A DNA stretch of 64,000 bases from Rhizobium sp. P38BS-XIX (GCF_012641435.1 NZ_JABAIJ010000007.1:340382-404381), one strand, 5' to 3'; numbered from the stretch's first letter, positions 33,718 through 42,951 are shown. Numbers and translations are program-made. The notes: generated from the letters alone by a model not told the origin.

Positions 33718-35253
33718 TCAAGCCTTCGACACGAGCGTCGGCTGCAGGGCGCCGGAGACGTTCGGCGTGACCTTCAAGCTCGATTTGTAGACGATCGGCT
33801 GGGCATATTGCAGCAGCGGGATCACATAGCCCTGTTCGGCGATGTATTTGATCGCAGCCTTCCAGCCGGCAATGCGCTTCGTCTCGTCCTTTTCCACCCA
33901 AAGCGGTCCCAGCATGTCATCGACATCCTTGGTTTTCCAGGCCGAGTGCGGGGAGGGGCCGAACATGGCGAAGCCGGTCGAGGTCGTCGGATCGCCGATG
34001 GCGTTGCCCCAGTTATAGAAGGCAGCCGGGCCGAGCTGGTGGGCGGCGCGCAGCTCGTAGTGCTTGGCGATTTCGTAGACTTCGATTTCGGCCTGAATGC
34101 CGACCTTGCGCCACATGCCGATGATCGCCTGGATCATCTCGTAGTCCTTCGGCTTGAAGCCGCGGGTCGTCTTGATGCTGAACTTGACCGGCTTTTCCGG
34201 GGAGTAGCCGCTGGCTGCGAGCAGCTTTTTGGCCTGCTCGGGATCGTAGGGAATCGTCACGGAAGCGTCGTAGGCTTCGTATTCCGGCGCTTCCAGCGTC
34301 GATAGCGGCTTGCCGTAGCCGCGCAGGAGCCGCTTGATAATCGCGTCCTTGTCGATCGACATATTGGCGGCCAGGCGGACATTCTTGTCGAGCATCGGGT
34401 CGACGTTGCTGATGAAGATCATGCCGATGTCGGAGACCGGCGTGGCGACGCCCGCCAGGCCGGACTTCTTCTTCAGACGGTCGAAATCTTCATAGGGGAT
34501 TTCCAGCGTCACGTCGGATGAGCCGGATTCGATTTCGGCGACGCGGCTCGTCGTATCCGGCACGAATTTGAAGATGACTGTGTCGAAGGCCGGCTTGCCG
34601 CCGAAATAGTTCGGGTTTGCCTTCAGGCGCAGATAGGAGTTGCCCTCATAAGCATCGACCATATAGGGGCCGGTGCCGATCGGCTTCTTTTCGAAGCCCT
34701 GCGCGCCCACCTTGGTGTAATAGTCCTTCGGCAGGATGTAGCCTGTCAGGAACGCCATCCACTTGAAGAAGGTGGGCTCGAAGCGAACGACATCGCCGGT
34801 GATGCGATTGCCTTCCACCTTGTAATTATTGGCTGTCGACCAGATGAACTGGATCGGATTGCCGGTGTCCTGCTTGGCGGCGCGCTCCAGCGACCAGACG
34901 ACATCATCCGGCGTGAATTTCGAGCCGTCGTGCCAGGTCACGCCTTCGCGGACGTCCATCCAGACCTTTGTCTTGTCGTCGTTCCAGCCCCAGGCCGTCA
35001 GCAGGCCCGGCTGAAACTTCAGATCCGGTCCCTGGCCGATATACTGGTCGAAGATCGAACGATAGATTGCCTGGATCGTCGGGTTGACGGCAGACGGACC
35101 GGTCGTTGGGTCGAAGGCCGGAAGGTTGACGTTGAAGGCAATGGTCAGCGTGCCGGCTTCTGCGGCTTCGACAGGTGTTCTGCCAGCTAAAATCCCAGTA
35201 ATGAATGCGGCTGCGCCGAGGCTCAATGCCTCGCGCCGAGTAAGCGTTGTCAT
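33718..35253 (-). CDS. Extracellular solute-binding protein, family 5 (peptide-type)
   Basis: 511 aa from ATG 35253 with GGAG five bases upstream; a GTG 6 nt earlier overlaps that site. Signal peptide starts MTTLTRREALSLGAAAF, with an RR that may direct Tat export, and ends near VEA-AEA. Family 5 (DppA/OppA/NikA) features: PAFDPTTGPSAVNP, VWMDVREGVTWHDGSKFTPDD (read in parts) and KKLLAASGYSP. It selects the imported solute in the periplasm. The setting among anthranilate/indole genes and a shared operator-like palindrome 75 nt upstream suggest an aromatic amide or amino acid conjugate rather than bulk peptides; that is inference. Confidence 0.92.
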   Translation of the reverse strand: MTTLTRREALSLGAAAFITGILAGRTPVEAAEAGTLTIAFNVNLPAFDPTTGPSAVNPTIQAIYRSIFDQYIGQGPDLKFQPGLLTAWGWNDDKTKVWMDVREGVTWHDGSKFTPDDVVWSLERAAKQDTGNPIQFIWSTANNYKVEGNRITGDVVRFEPTFFKWMAFLTGYILPKDYYTKVGAQGFEKKPIGTGPYMVDAYEGNSYLRLKANPNYFGGKPAFDTVIFKFVPDTTSRVAEIESGSSDVTLEIPYEDFDRLKKKSGLAGVATPVSDIGMIFISNVDPMLDKNVRLAANMSIDKDAIIKRLLRGYGKPLSTLEAPEYEAYDASVTIPYDPEQAKKLLAASGYSPEKPVKFSIKTTRGFKPKDYEMIQAIIGMWRKVGIQAEIEVYEIAKHYELRAAHQLGPAAFYNWGNAIGDPTTSTGFAMFGPSPHSAWKTKDVDDMLGPLWVEKDETKRIAGWKAAIKYIAEQGYVIPLLQYAQPIVYKSSLKVTPNVSGALQPTLVSKA

Positions 35254-35327
35254 GGTCACTCCGTTCCCCTGTTAAGCGGCAGAAAAGCATGACGCCCGAC
35301 TGCCGCTGGCGATTTATTGTCGGAATG

Positions 35328-35341
35328 TTTTAATCTTAAAA
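35328..35341. promoter_or_regulatory. Operator-like palindrome, copy 3
   Basis: TTTTAATCTTAAAA followed by TACGTCTTT. It lies 75 nt before the binding-protein start and matches the copies in the abm region and at 49387. Confidence 0.6.
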
Positions 35342-35422
35342 TACGTCTTTCGGAGCGGCAAGCGCTTTCTCTGGTTGTTCCGTAAAATCCCGGCTTCAAT
35401 TCTTGTTCGGTTTTCCATGTTC

Positions 35423-35446
35423 GCATAAATTTTATGCATATGCATA
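35423..35446. promoter_or_regulatory. Overlapping perfect palindromes before the ior genes
   Basis: GCATAAA-T-TTTATGC overlaps TATGCATATGCATA. TATGCATATG recurs at 44122-44131 before the second FAD oxidoreductase, and the following CATATATTGT recurs inverted at 43924-43933 before the isatin-hydrolase-like gene. Candidate MarR site. Confidence 0.5.
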
Positions 35447-35630
35447 TATTGTAGTGGGTGGTGGATACTTTGCAGAACAACGCTTCGTGCTCAGGCGATA
35501 TTGTTGCGCCGTCGATATCGCAAATCGAGACGGCGATATCGCATAATTGTTCGTTGACAGTTCAAGGAAGTTCAAAATATGATTTTGCAAATGATTTAAA
35601 ACAAGCCCACAAGGGCAAAGGGGTAACGTC

Positions 35631-37784
35631 ATGGCCGAGCGATCGTTTGCGCGCGAGGTCGAGGATCTGAAGCTCGGGGAAGGTGATATCTTCCGCGGCG
35701 AGGGGATTCTCGCGATCACTAAGGCACTTCTGCAATCCGGTGTTTCTTATGTCGGTGGCTATCAGGGCTCGCCGATTTCCCATCTCATGGACGTGCTGGC
35801 AGACGCCAAGGACGTGATGCAGGATCTGGGCGTCCACTTCGAGACCTCAGCTTCGGAAGCGGCGGCTGCGGCCATGCTTTCCGCCTCCGTGATGTATCCG
35901 GTGCGCGGCGCCGTCACCTGGAAATCGACGGCCGGCACCAATGTCGCCTCGGATGCGCTTTCGAACCTGTCTTCGGGCGGGGTGACGGGCGGTGCGCTCA
36001 TCATCATCGGCGAGGACTATGGCGAGGGTTCCTCGATCATGCAGGAGCGCAGTCACGCTTATGCGATGAAATCGCAGATGTGGCTGCTCAATCCGCGCCC
36101 GAACCTGCCGTCGATCGTCCAGGCGGTCGAGGAGGGGTTCGGGCTTTCCGAGGTGTCGAACACGCCGGTCATGCTGCAGGTCGGCATTCGCAGCTGTCAC
36201 GTGCATGGCCAGTTCGTCGCCAAGGACAACAAGCGTCCTGCCTATACGCTGAAGCAGGCGCTTGAAAATCCGGTTCGTGACGTCAATCGCATCGTGCTGC
36301 CGCCGGCATCCTTCATGCATGAGAAGGAGAAGCTGGAGAAGCGCTGGCCCGCTGCCGTCGACTTCATCAAGAGGCGTCAGCTCAACGAGTATTTCGGTCC
36401 TTCGGAAGGCGAAGTCGGGATCATCCTGCTCGGAGGTGCCTATAATGGCGTGATGCGCGCCTTGCAGCAGCTTGGCCTTGCCGACGTTTACGGCAATTCC
36501 GCAGTACCGCTCCATGTCCTCAACGTTGCCTATCCGCTGGTCGACGATCAACTCGCCGAGTTCTGTGCGAACAAGAAAGCGGTATTGATGGTCGAGGAGG
36601 GGGCGCCGGAATATATCGAGCAATCCCTCAATACCATCCTGCGCCGACGCGACATCCAGACCAAGGTTGCCGGCAAGGATGTCCTTCCCATGGGCGGCGA
36701 ATATACCGCGCCTGTTCTGATGAAGGGCATCAAGAATTTTCTGGAAATCCACCAGCGCGTATTGCTCGGCAACCAGCCGCCGCTGCCGGATCCGACGCCG
36801 ATCCTCAACGATCCGAAGATCAAGGCGCTCGCCGAAGTCGTGCCGCCGCGCCCGCCGGGTTTCTGTATCGGCTGTCCCGAACGGCCGATCTTCGCCGCCA
36901 TGAAGATGGTGGAGGGCGAACTCGGCCAGCATCACATTTCCGGCGATATCGGCTGCCATCTGTTTTCTATTCTGCCGCCGTTCAACCTGGGCACCACCAC
37001 CATGGGATATGGGCTCGGGCCGGCGGCGGCCTCGGCCTTCAATGTCGAGGCCGACAAGCGCGCGATCTCGGTCATGGGCGACGGCGGCTTCTGGCACAAC
37101 GGCCTTGCGACTTCAGTCGGCAATGCCGTCTTCAACAAGCAGGATGGTGTCATCCTCGTCGTCGACAATTATTATTCGGCGGCAACCGGCGGCCAGGACA
37201 TACCGTCGTCGCGCGCGCTCAACCCGCGCCGCAAGACCAACAATTCTATCGTCAATGCCGTCAAGGGGATCGGCGCGACCTGGGTCCGCCAGATCGACCG
37301 CACCTATGATGTCGCCAAGATGCGCGATACGCTGCGCGAGGCGCTAACATCGAAGGAACCAGGGCCGAAGATCATCGTCGCCTCCTCGGAGTGCATGCTC
37401 AACAAGCAGCGCCGCGTGAAGCCGCAATTCGCCAAGGCCGTCAAGGACGGCAAGCGCATGGTCAAGGAGCGTTTCGGCGTGGACGAAGACGTCTGCACCG
37501 GCGATCATGCCTGCATCCGTCTTTCCGGCTGTCCGTCGCTCTCCGTCAAGCACACGGACGATCCGCTGAAGGACGACCCGGTGGCGGCGATCGACAATAA
37601 CTGCGTCGGCTGCGGCAATTGCGGCGAGGTTTCGGAGGCGGCGGTGCTCTGTCCCTCCTTCTATCGTGCCGACATCATCCACAATCCGACAGGTTGGGAT
37701 CGCTTCGTTGCCCGCATGCGCTCGGGCATTATCGGTTGGCTGCAGGCACGTCGCCGTGCCGGCCGCATCGTCTTCGCAGATTGA
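35631..37784 (+). CDS. Indolepyruvate:ferredoxin oxidoreductase, alpha subunit
   Basis: 717 aa, ATG 35631 after AAAGGGG. Order: pyrimidine-binding domain (GYQGSPISHLMDVLADA onward), a middle domain, then the thiamine-pyrophosphate domain from about residue 410 (FCIGCPERPIF, GDIGCHLFSI, and the TPP/Mg motif GDGGFWHNG near residue 483), and a C-terminal ferredoxin-like tail from ~621 with two Cys clusters (CTGDHACIRLSGCPS and CVGCGNCGE...CP). The enzyme oxidatively decarboxylates arylpyruvates to aryl-acetyl-CoA with ferredoxin as acceptor. Found together with the beta subunit and an aromatic acid symporter, so an indole-derived 2-oxoacid is the likely substrate. No ferredoxin gene is in the cluster. 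Confidence 0.92.
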   Translation: MAERSFAREVEDLKLGEGDIFRGEGILAITKALLQSGVSYVGGYQGSPISHLMDVLADAKDVMQDLGVHFETSASEAAAAAMLSASVMYPVRGAVTWKSTAGTNVASDALSNLSSGGVTGGALIIIGEDYGEGSSIMQERSHAYAMKSQMWLLNPRPNLPSIVQAVEEGFGLSEVSNTPVMLQVGIRSCHVHGQFVAKDNKRPAYTLKQALENPVRDVNRIVLPPASFMHEKEKLEKRWPAAVDFIKRRQLNEYFGPSEGEVGIILLGGAYNGVMRALQQLGLADVYGNSAVPLHVLNVAYPLVDDQLAEFCANKKAVLMVEEGAPEYIEQSLNTILRRRDIQTKVAGKDVLPMGGEYTAPVLMKGIKNFLEIHQRVLLGNQPPLPDPTPILNDPKIKALAEVVPPRPPGFCIGCPERPIFAAMKMVEGELGQHHISGDIGCHLFSILPPFNLGTTTMGYGLGPAAASAFNVEADKRAISVMGDGGFWHNGLATSVGNAVFNKQDGVILVVDNYYSAATGGQDIPSSRALNPRRKTNNSIVNAVKGIGATWVRQIDRTYDVAKMRDTLREALTSKEPGPKIIVASSECMLNKQRRVKPQFAKAVKDGKRMVKERFGVDEDVCTGDHACIRLSGCPSLSVKHTDDPLKDDPVAAIDNNCVGCGNCGEVSEAAVLCPSFYRADIIHNPTGWDRFVARMRSGIIGWLQARRRAGRIVFAD

Positions 37785-37793
37785 GAGGGCGAT

Positions 37794-39353
37794 ATGAACG
37801 AGCATGTGAGCATGAGTGATCTCGGCGCCAGCAGACTTTCCACGGACAAGCCGCTGTCGCTTGCCATTCTCGCCATGGGCGGGCAGGGCGGCGGCGTGCT
37901 GGCCGACTGGATTGTCGGTCTTGCCGAGGCTGAGGGCTGGATGGCGCAGACGACATCGGTGCCCGGTGTTGCCCAGCGAACGGGCGCGACGATCTATTAT
38001 ATCGAGATGCTGCCGGCCCGCGATGGCCACGCACCGATCTTCTCGTTGATGCCGACACCCGGCGATGTCGATGTCGTCATGGCGGCCGAGTTGATGGAGG
38101 CAGGGCGCTCCGTCCTGCGCGGTCTCGTTACGCCTGACAAGACGGTGCTCATCGCCTCGACACATCGCTCTTTTGCGGTCGGCGAGAAAGAGAAACCAGG
38201 CGACGGTATCGGCAATCCCGAAGTCGTGGTCGAAGCCACGGATTTTGCCGCCAAGCGCACCATTGCTTTCGATATGGAAACGCTTGCTGTCAGAAATGGC
38301 AGCGTGATTTCGGCTTCCATGTTCGGTGCACTCGCCGGTTCCGGTGCGCTGCCGTTTGCAAAGCAGGCCTTCGAGACGATGATCCGGGCCGGCGGCAAGG
38401 GCATCGAGCCGAGCCTCAAGGCTTTCAATGCCGCTTTCGACAGGGTCAAGGAAAAGCCGCGCGATGCGGTTTCGGCAACGCCGCCGAAGCACTTCGATGC
38501 GCTGCCTGAGACGGCCGGTCATCCGGTACTCGACCGGCTGGTCAATCGTATCCGCTCTGAATTTCCGGAAGTTACGTGGCCGTTGCTGTTTGCCGGTGTC
38601 AAGAAGCTGACCGACTATCAGGACCCGGCCTATGCCGACGAGTATCTGAGCCGTGTTTCGGCACTCCATGCGCTGGATCGCAAGGCCGGCGGTATGGACA
38701 AGGATTTCGCCTTCACCGTCCAGGCTGCGAAATATGTCGCTGTCGCCATGGCTTACGATGACGTCATTCGCGTTGCCGATCTGAAGGTGCGCGGCTCGCG
38801 CTTCGAGCGGGTGCGCAAGGAGGTCGGCGCCAAGGACGACCAGATCGTCTATATGACCGAGTACATGCATCCGCGCATGGATGAGGTCTGCGGCACGATG
38901 CCGAAAGGCATGGGGCTCTGGATCGAAAACCGGCCGCGCCTGTTTGCCCGGCTCGACCGTTTCATCAACAAGGGGCGCCGCGTTCAGACCGGAACGCTGT
39001 TCTGGTTTCTTGGCCTCTACATGGTCTCGGCACTGCGCCGCATCCGTCGCGGCACGCTGCGGCATGCGCGCGAAGTGGAGCATCGAGAGGCGTGGCTGAC
39101 GGCGGCATGCAATCTGCTGGCCGCGAATTACGATCTCGCCGTCGAGGTGCTCGGCAACCGCCGGCTCGTCAAGGGCTATTCCGATACGCATGCGCGCGGG
39201 CTTTCCAAGTTTGATCGGGTCATGTCGGCCTTGCCGCTTCTTCGCGATCGTGAGGACGGAGCCGTCTGGATGAAGCGGCTGCGGCAGGCGGCATTGCTGG
39301 ACGAGCAGGGGACGGCGCTCGATGGCGCGCTAAAGACGGTCGGGACACTCTGA
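37794..39353 (+). CDS. Indolepyruvate oxidoreductase, beta-subunit family (extended)
   Basis: 519 aa, 9 bp after the alpha subunit, with AGAGGG before the ATG. The first ~210 residues are the gamma/beta-type domain of 2-oxoacid:ferredoxin oxidoreductases (AMGGQGGGVLADWIVGLAE, TTSVPGVAQRTGATIYYIE). The remaining ~300 residues are an extra helical domain that archaeal IorB (~200 aa) lacks; it is known from proteobacterial homologues and has no assigned role. It presumably completes the alpha subunit. A small GC hairpin follows the stop. Confidence 0.9.
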   Translation: MNEHVSMSDLGASRLSTDKPLSLAILAMGGQGGGVLADWIVGLAEAEGWMAQTTSVPGVAQRTGATIYYIEMLPARDGHAPIFSLMPTPGDVDVVMAAELMEAGRSVLRGLVTPDKTVLIASTHRSFAVGEKEKPGDGIGNPEVVVEATDFAAKRTIAFDMETLAVRNGSVISASMFGALAGSGALPFAKQAFETMIRAGGKGIEPSLKAFNAAFDRVKEKPRDAVSATPPKHFDALPETAGHPVLDRLVNRIRSEFPEVTWPLLFAGVKKLTDYQDPAYADEYLSRVSALHALDRKAGGMDKDFAFTVQAAKYVAVAMAYDDVIRVADLKVRGSRFERVRKEVGAKDDQIVYMTEYMHPRMDEVCGTMPKGMGLWIENRPRLFARLDRFINKGRRVQTGTLFWFLGLYMVSALRRIRRGTLRHAREVEHREAWLTAACNLLAANYDLAVEVLGNRRLVKGYSDTHARGLSKFDRVMSALPLLRDREDGAVWMKRLRQAALLDEQGTALDGALKTVGTL

Positions 39354-39370
39354 TCCGATCAGATAGTGGT

Positions 39371-39390
39371 CGGGGCGGTTTTCCGCCCCG
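39371..39390. terminator. GC hairpin between ior and transporter genes
   Basis: CGGGGCGG, loop TTTT, CCGCCCCG: perfect 8-bp stem 17 bp after the beta-subunit stop. Only CGTCTTTA follows, so it is a weak terminator or an mRNA-processing signal ahead of the MFS gene. Confidence 0.45.
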
Positions 39391-39450
39391 CGCGTCTTTA
39401 GGACGCGAATAATATCGGCCAAGACCGATAAATCCAAAGGGAACAGTCGC

Positions 39451-40761
39451 ATGGACACTCTTCGAAATGGCGCTGCGAAGGACCTTTCAAGTCCTCGCAG
39501 CGGAGAAATCTCGCATGCCAAAAGCCTGGTCGTCGTCCTTATCTGCTGGCTCGCGATTTTCGCTGAGGGATATGATGTCGGCGTTCTCGGCGCCATTCTG
39601 CCGGCGCTGTCCACCGACAATGTCTGGCACCTGACGCCGCTGCAGCTCGGCGCGATGGGCAGCTATACCGTCTTTGGCATGCTTGTCGGCGGCATCGTGG
39701 TCGGGACGCTCAGCGATCTCTATGGCCGCAAGCCGATGTTTCTCGCCTGCCTCTCGTTCTTTGCCATCTGTACCGCTGTCACCGCTTGGTCTCCAACGCC
39801 GACCTGGTTTGGTGTCAGCCGTGTTGCGGCCGGGCTCGGCCTCGGCGGCATCATCCCGCTGGCGGCGGCACTAACCATCGAATATTCGCCGGTGGCGAAG
39901 AAGAACCTCAACTATGGGATCATGTATTCCGGCTATTCCCTCGGCCTGTTCGCCGCCGCACTTGTCGGCCGATGGCTGCTGCCGGACTACGGATGGCGGC
40001 CTGTCGTTCTGATCGGAGCGCTGCCGGTTCTATTCGTGCCCGTCATGGCGTGGCTTTTGCCCGAGTCGCTCGACTTCCTGGTGGCTCGCGGACGAGGCGA
40101 TAGCGCAAGGCGGCTTGCTGCCCGGCTTGACGTTCCCGTACCAGCGGCAAGTGCGCCCAGGGAAACAAGACTCGGCTGGCGCGCTGTCTTAGGCGAGATC
40201 TTTTCGCCGAGAAACGCCTTCGCCACCGCCTGCTTCTGGATCGCATTGTTCATGGGGCTGCTCCTCGTCTATGGGCTGGCCCAGTGGCTGCCGCAGATCA
40301 TGCGCAAGAGCGGCTATGATCTGGGCGACAGCCTGCTGTTTCTGGCCGTCTTCAGCTTCACCTCGGCGATCGGCGGCATCGTGCTCGGTCAGTGGGCCGA
40401 TCGTTTCGGCGTGCGGTTGACGGTGACGCTGTCCTATCTGCTCGGTGCCATCGGCATCGCGCTTCTCGCCTTCAAGGGATCCATCTGGCTGAACTATACG
40501 GTCGTCGCCATCGCCGGCTTCGGCACGGTCTCGGCATCGCTGATCCTCACCGGATATCTTGCCGCCTATCTGCAGCCTTTCGTGCGGGCCGCCGGCACCG
40601 GTTGGGCGCTGAGCTTTTCGCGCATCGGCGCACTTTCCGGCCCGCTGATGGGCGGTTACATCGCCAGCCTGAATGTCGGCCCGGAATGGAATTTCTACGT
40701 CTTTGCCATCATCGCCGCCATTGCGGCCTTGGCGACGGCGCTCATACCGAACAAGCGGTGA
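39451..40761 (+). CDS. Aromatic acid:H+ symporter (MFS, AAHS family)
   Basis: 436 aa, about 12 TM segments. AAHS hallmarks: EGYDVGVLGAILPAL in TM1 (Asp in GYD is needed for aromatic acid uptake in PcaK/BenK) and GTLSDLYGRKPMF after TM2; WLPESLDFLVARGR-type loop in the middle. It imports an aromatic acid with protons across the inner membrane; anthranilate, indole-3-acetate or another indolic acid fits the neighbours. 97 bp after the ior genes, probably the third gene of that operon. It ends 30 bp before the convergent MarR stop. Confidence 0.9.
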   Translation: MDTLRNGAAKDLSSPRSGEISHAKSLVVVLICWLAIFAEGYDVGVLGAILPALSTDNVWHLTPLQLGAMGSYTVFGMLVGGIVVGTLSDLYGRKPMFLACLSFFAICTAVTAWSPTPTWFGVSRVAAGLGLGGIIPLAAALTIEYSPVAKKNLNYGIMYSGYSLGLFAAALVGRWLLPDYGWRPVVLIGALPVLFVPVMAWLLPESLDFLVARGRGDSARRLAARLDVPVPAASAPRETRLGWRAVLGEIFSPRNAFATACFWIALFMGLLLVYGLAQWLPQIMRKSGYDLGDSLLFLAVFSFTSAIGGIVLGQWADRFGVRLTVTLSYLLGAIGIALLAFKGSIWLNYTVVAIAGFGTVSASLILTGYLAAYLQPFVRAAGTGWALSFSRIGALSGPLMGGYIASLNVGPEWNFYVFAIIAAIAALATALIPNKR

Positions 40762-40791
40762 TGCAATCTCGATCGGCCGACTATCGGCCGC

Positions 40792-41298
40792 TCAAATCTC
40801 GTGCTTGCGGATGTTGTGGAGCACTTTATGCAGGGTCGAGATGAAGCCGCGATATTCGGCTTCGTCGACGCCGTCGAACATCTGCAGGAACAGATCGTAC
40901 ATGGTCGGCCACACCTTTTCGAAGGCTGCACGGCCTTCCTCGGTGATGGAGACGTCACGGATGCGCATGTCTTCGGCGCGAGGCTGGCGGCGGATATAGC
41001 CCTGCTGCTCGAGAGAATCCAAAGTGCGGCTCATCGTCGATTGCTCGGTGACGGCAAAGACGGAAAGCTCATTGATGGTGACGCTGGAGGAGACGCAGAG
41101 TACCGCGAGCGCCCGCATCTTGGCGGTCGTCATATCGTATTCGCGCAGCTCTTCGGAAAGATTGGCGTTCCAGCGCGCCATCAGACGGTTCATCAGATAG
41201 GGCGCGAAGTGATTGAGGCCGATTTCGCCCATGGTCGGGCGCTTTGCGTTCTCATCCCGCTTGCGCCTCAAAACGGTGCCTGAAAACCGTTCTTCCAT
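40792..41298 (-). CDS. MarR family transcriptional regulator 1
   Basis: 168 aa. Winged helix in the middle: TINELSVFAVTEQSTMSRTLDSLEQQGYIRRQPRAEDMRIRDVSITEEG (read in parts), with dimerisation helices at both ends. Last gene of the leftward cyclase-oxidoreductase-marR set, 24 bp after the FAD oxidoreductase. MarR proteins in aromatic clusters usually repress until an aromatic acid or its CoA ester binds. Candidate sites are the ATATG-rich palindromes at 35423-35446 and 43926-43940 or the TTTTAANCTTAAAA set; which is bound is unknown. Confidence 0.9.
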   Translation of the reverse strand: MEERFSGTVLRRKRDENAKRPTMGEIGLNHFAPYLMNRLMARWNANLSEELREYDMTTAKMRALAVLCVSSSVTINELSVFAVTEQSTMSRTLDSLEQQGYIRRQPRAEDMRIRDVSITEEGRAAFEKVWPTMYDLFLQMFDGVDEAEYRGFISTLHKVLHNIRKHEI

Positions 41299-41322
41299 CG
41301 ACGATACTCCTCCGGAAACGTG

Positions 41323-42912
41323 TTACTTCAGCGATGATGCGAGCAGAAAGCCGGAGCCTCCACCAAGGCCTGGACCGGGATGCGCGGAAGCGCCGATGTG
41401 GTACAGGCCCGTTATGTGGGTGCGGTGGTTAACAGATGACTTGAATGGACGCCAGATGAAAAACTGGTCGAGGCCGCAATAGCCGCCATAGGGATCGCCG
41501 CCGACGAGGTTCATGTTCATCGCTTCAAGATCACCCGGAGAATAGGCGCGGCGTGCGAGCTTTATGCCAGCAAAATTCTCGATATGGCTGGCAAGCAGCG
41601 CTTCGATGCGGTCTGCGTAGCGCTCGCGCACGTCTTCCGTCCAGCGACCGTCTTCCGGCGTTGCGATTTCGCCTGCGGCATCGCCCTTGATATGGCGCGG
41701 CGCTTCCGGCAGCTGTAGCCAGAGGATCGATTTTCCGTCCGGCGCGCGGCTGGGATCGAGCGCGACGGGCTGGCCGACGCAGACGGTGGGCTCGGCTGGC
41801 AACAGCCCGCGTTCGCATTCGTTGGCAGCGCGCGATACGCCGTCGAGGCCGGGTGTCAGGTGTAGCAGTGCCACCTTGCCGAGTTCGGCGTTGGCTTTCC
41901 AGCGTGGCGGCTCGGAGAGTGCATAGTGTATCTGCATGTCGCCTTTGCCGTAGCGATAATTGGTGACGCCTGTTTTGACCTCCGCCGGCAGCGGATCCGG
42001 CCAATCGGCCATCAGTCGATCGTAAAGCTGATTGGGAGTGACGGAGCAGATCACGCCTGCCTTCGCGCTCAACGTTTCGCCGTTGGCAAGGCGCACGCCG
42101 TCGGCGCGGCGGTTGGCGCCCGGAAGGATCGCGGCGACGTCGGTACTAACTCGAATCTCGCCGCCGTGATCGGCGATCAGCCGTTGGAAGGCTGTCAGCA
42201 GTTTCTCGGCGCCGCCCTTGACGATGGGCGCGCCACCCAGTTCCAGCGCAAAGCCGATCACCTTCAGCATCTCTGCGGAATAGGCACTTTCCGGGCCAAG
42301 GCCGCAATGCAGCACCCAGGGCGCCCATAGCGCATGGATATCGTCGCACTGATAGTTGGTTTCGAGGTAGTTGCGGGCCGGTGTCAGCGCGTCGCCAAAC
42401 CAGGCGGCGAGCTTGCGCAATCCGCGGTTCCAGCCCTGCTTGCCTACGGTTTTCAGGGTCGATCCCGACCATAGCGTGCCGCCAAGCAGGGAGAAGAGGA
42501 ATGGCGCGTCCGCGCCCAGCGCATCCATTTCGCGGGAGAAAGCCTGCCCGTCACCGAGGCACAATTCATCGAAGGTAGCGATATTGCGACGCCGGTCCTT
42601 GGAGAAAATGACATTCGAACCGTCAGGCCGCAACACGCCGGTCGGAAGGTCGGCATGGGCAAATTCCAAACCGCGCGCCTCGAGATCCTTGCCAATGGCG
42701 CCATAGGCCGGCGAGGTCAGGAACAGCACCATGGTCGTTGCCATGACATCGTGAATGAAACCGGGCTCGGTAATCTCCTCCGTGCGCAGGCAACCGCCGA
42801 TGCGGTCGTTGCGCTCGAGGACGAGCACCTTATGGCCCTTTTTGCCGAGCATCGCGGCTGCGACAAGCGCATTTATACCGCTGCCGACGATGATGTAATC
42901 ATGATCGCCCAT
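41323..42912 (-). CDS. CrtI/PYROXD2-like FAD-dependent oxidoreductase A
   Basis: 529 aa. N-terminal FAD fold IIVGSGINALVAAAMLGKKG with VLERNDRIGGCLRTEE; C-terminal FAD-contact HITGLYHIGASAHPGPGLGG. This is the phytoene-desaturase/amine-oxidase-like fold shared with PYROXD2, whose chemistry is not defined. About 73 bp downstream of the isatin-hydrolase-like gene and just upstream of MarR 1. With its divergently transcribed paralogue (44166-45734) it is the best candidate for an unassigned oxidation or desaturation of an indolic compound. It has no signal peptide and is probably cytoplasmic or membrane-associated. Confidence 0.87.
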   Translation of the reverse strand: MGDHDYIIVGSGINALVAAAMLGKKGHKVLVLERNDRIGGCLRTEEITEPGFIHDVMATTMVLFLTSPAYGAIGKDLEARGLEFAHADLPTGVLRPDGSNVIFSKDRRRNIATFDELCLGDGQAFSREMDALGADAPFLFSLLGGTLWSGSTLKTVGKQGWNRGLRKLAAWFGDALTPARNYLETNYQCDDIHALWAPWVLHCGLGPESAYSAEMLKVIGFALELGGAPIVKGGAEKLLTAFQRLIADHGGEIRVSTDVAAILPGANRRADGVRLANGETLSAKAGVICSVTPNQLYDRLMADWPDPLPAEVKTGVTNYRYGKGDMQIHYALSEPPRWKANAELGKVALLHLTPGLDGVSRAANECERGLLPAEPTVCVGQPVALDPSRAPDGKSILWLQLPEAPRHIKGDAAGEIATPEDGRWTEDVRERYADRIEALLASHIENFAGIKLARRAYSPGDLEAMNMNLVGGDPYGGYCGLDQFFIWRPFKSSVNHRTHITGLYHIGASAHPGPGLGGGSGFLLASSLK

Positions 42913-42951
42913 TGCCGCTGCCCCTCATAGGCAAGATGAAACGGAAAAGCA

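Larger units (their letters stand above)
35254..35630. promoter_or_regulatory. 377-bp divergent control region with several palindromes
   Basis: Between the leftward binding-protein gene and the rightward oxidoreductase genes. From left to right: palindrome TTTTAATCTTAAAA (35328-35341); GCATAAATTTTATGC (35423-35437) overlapping the perfect 14-bp TATGCATATGCATA (35433-35446), which runs into CATATATTGT; and two identical CGATATCGCA blocks at 35513-35522 and 35534-35543 (21 bp apart, two helix turns), with a diverged third CGATATTGTT at 35496-35505. No gene seen. Confidence 0.65.
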
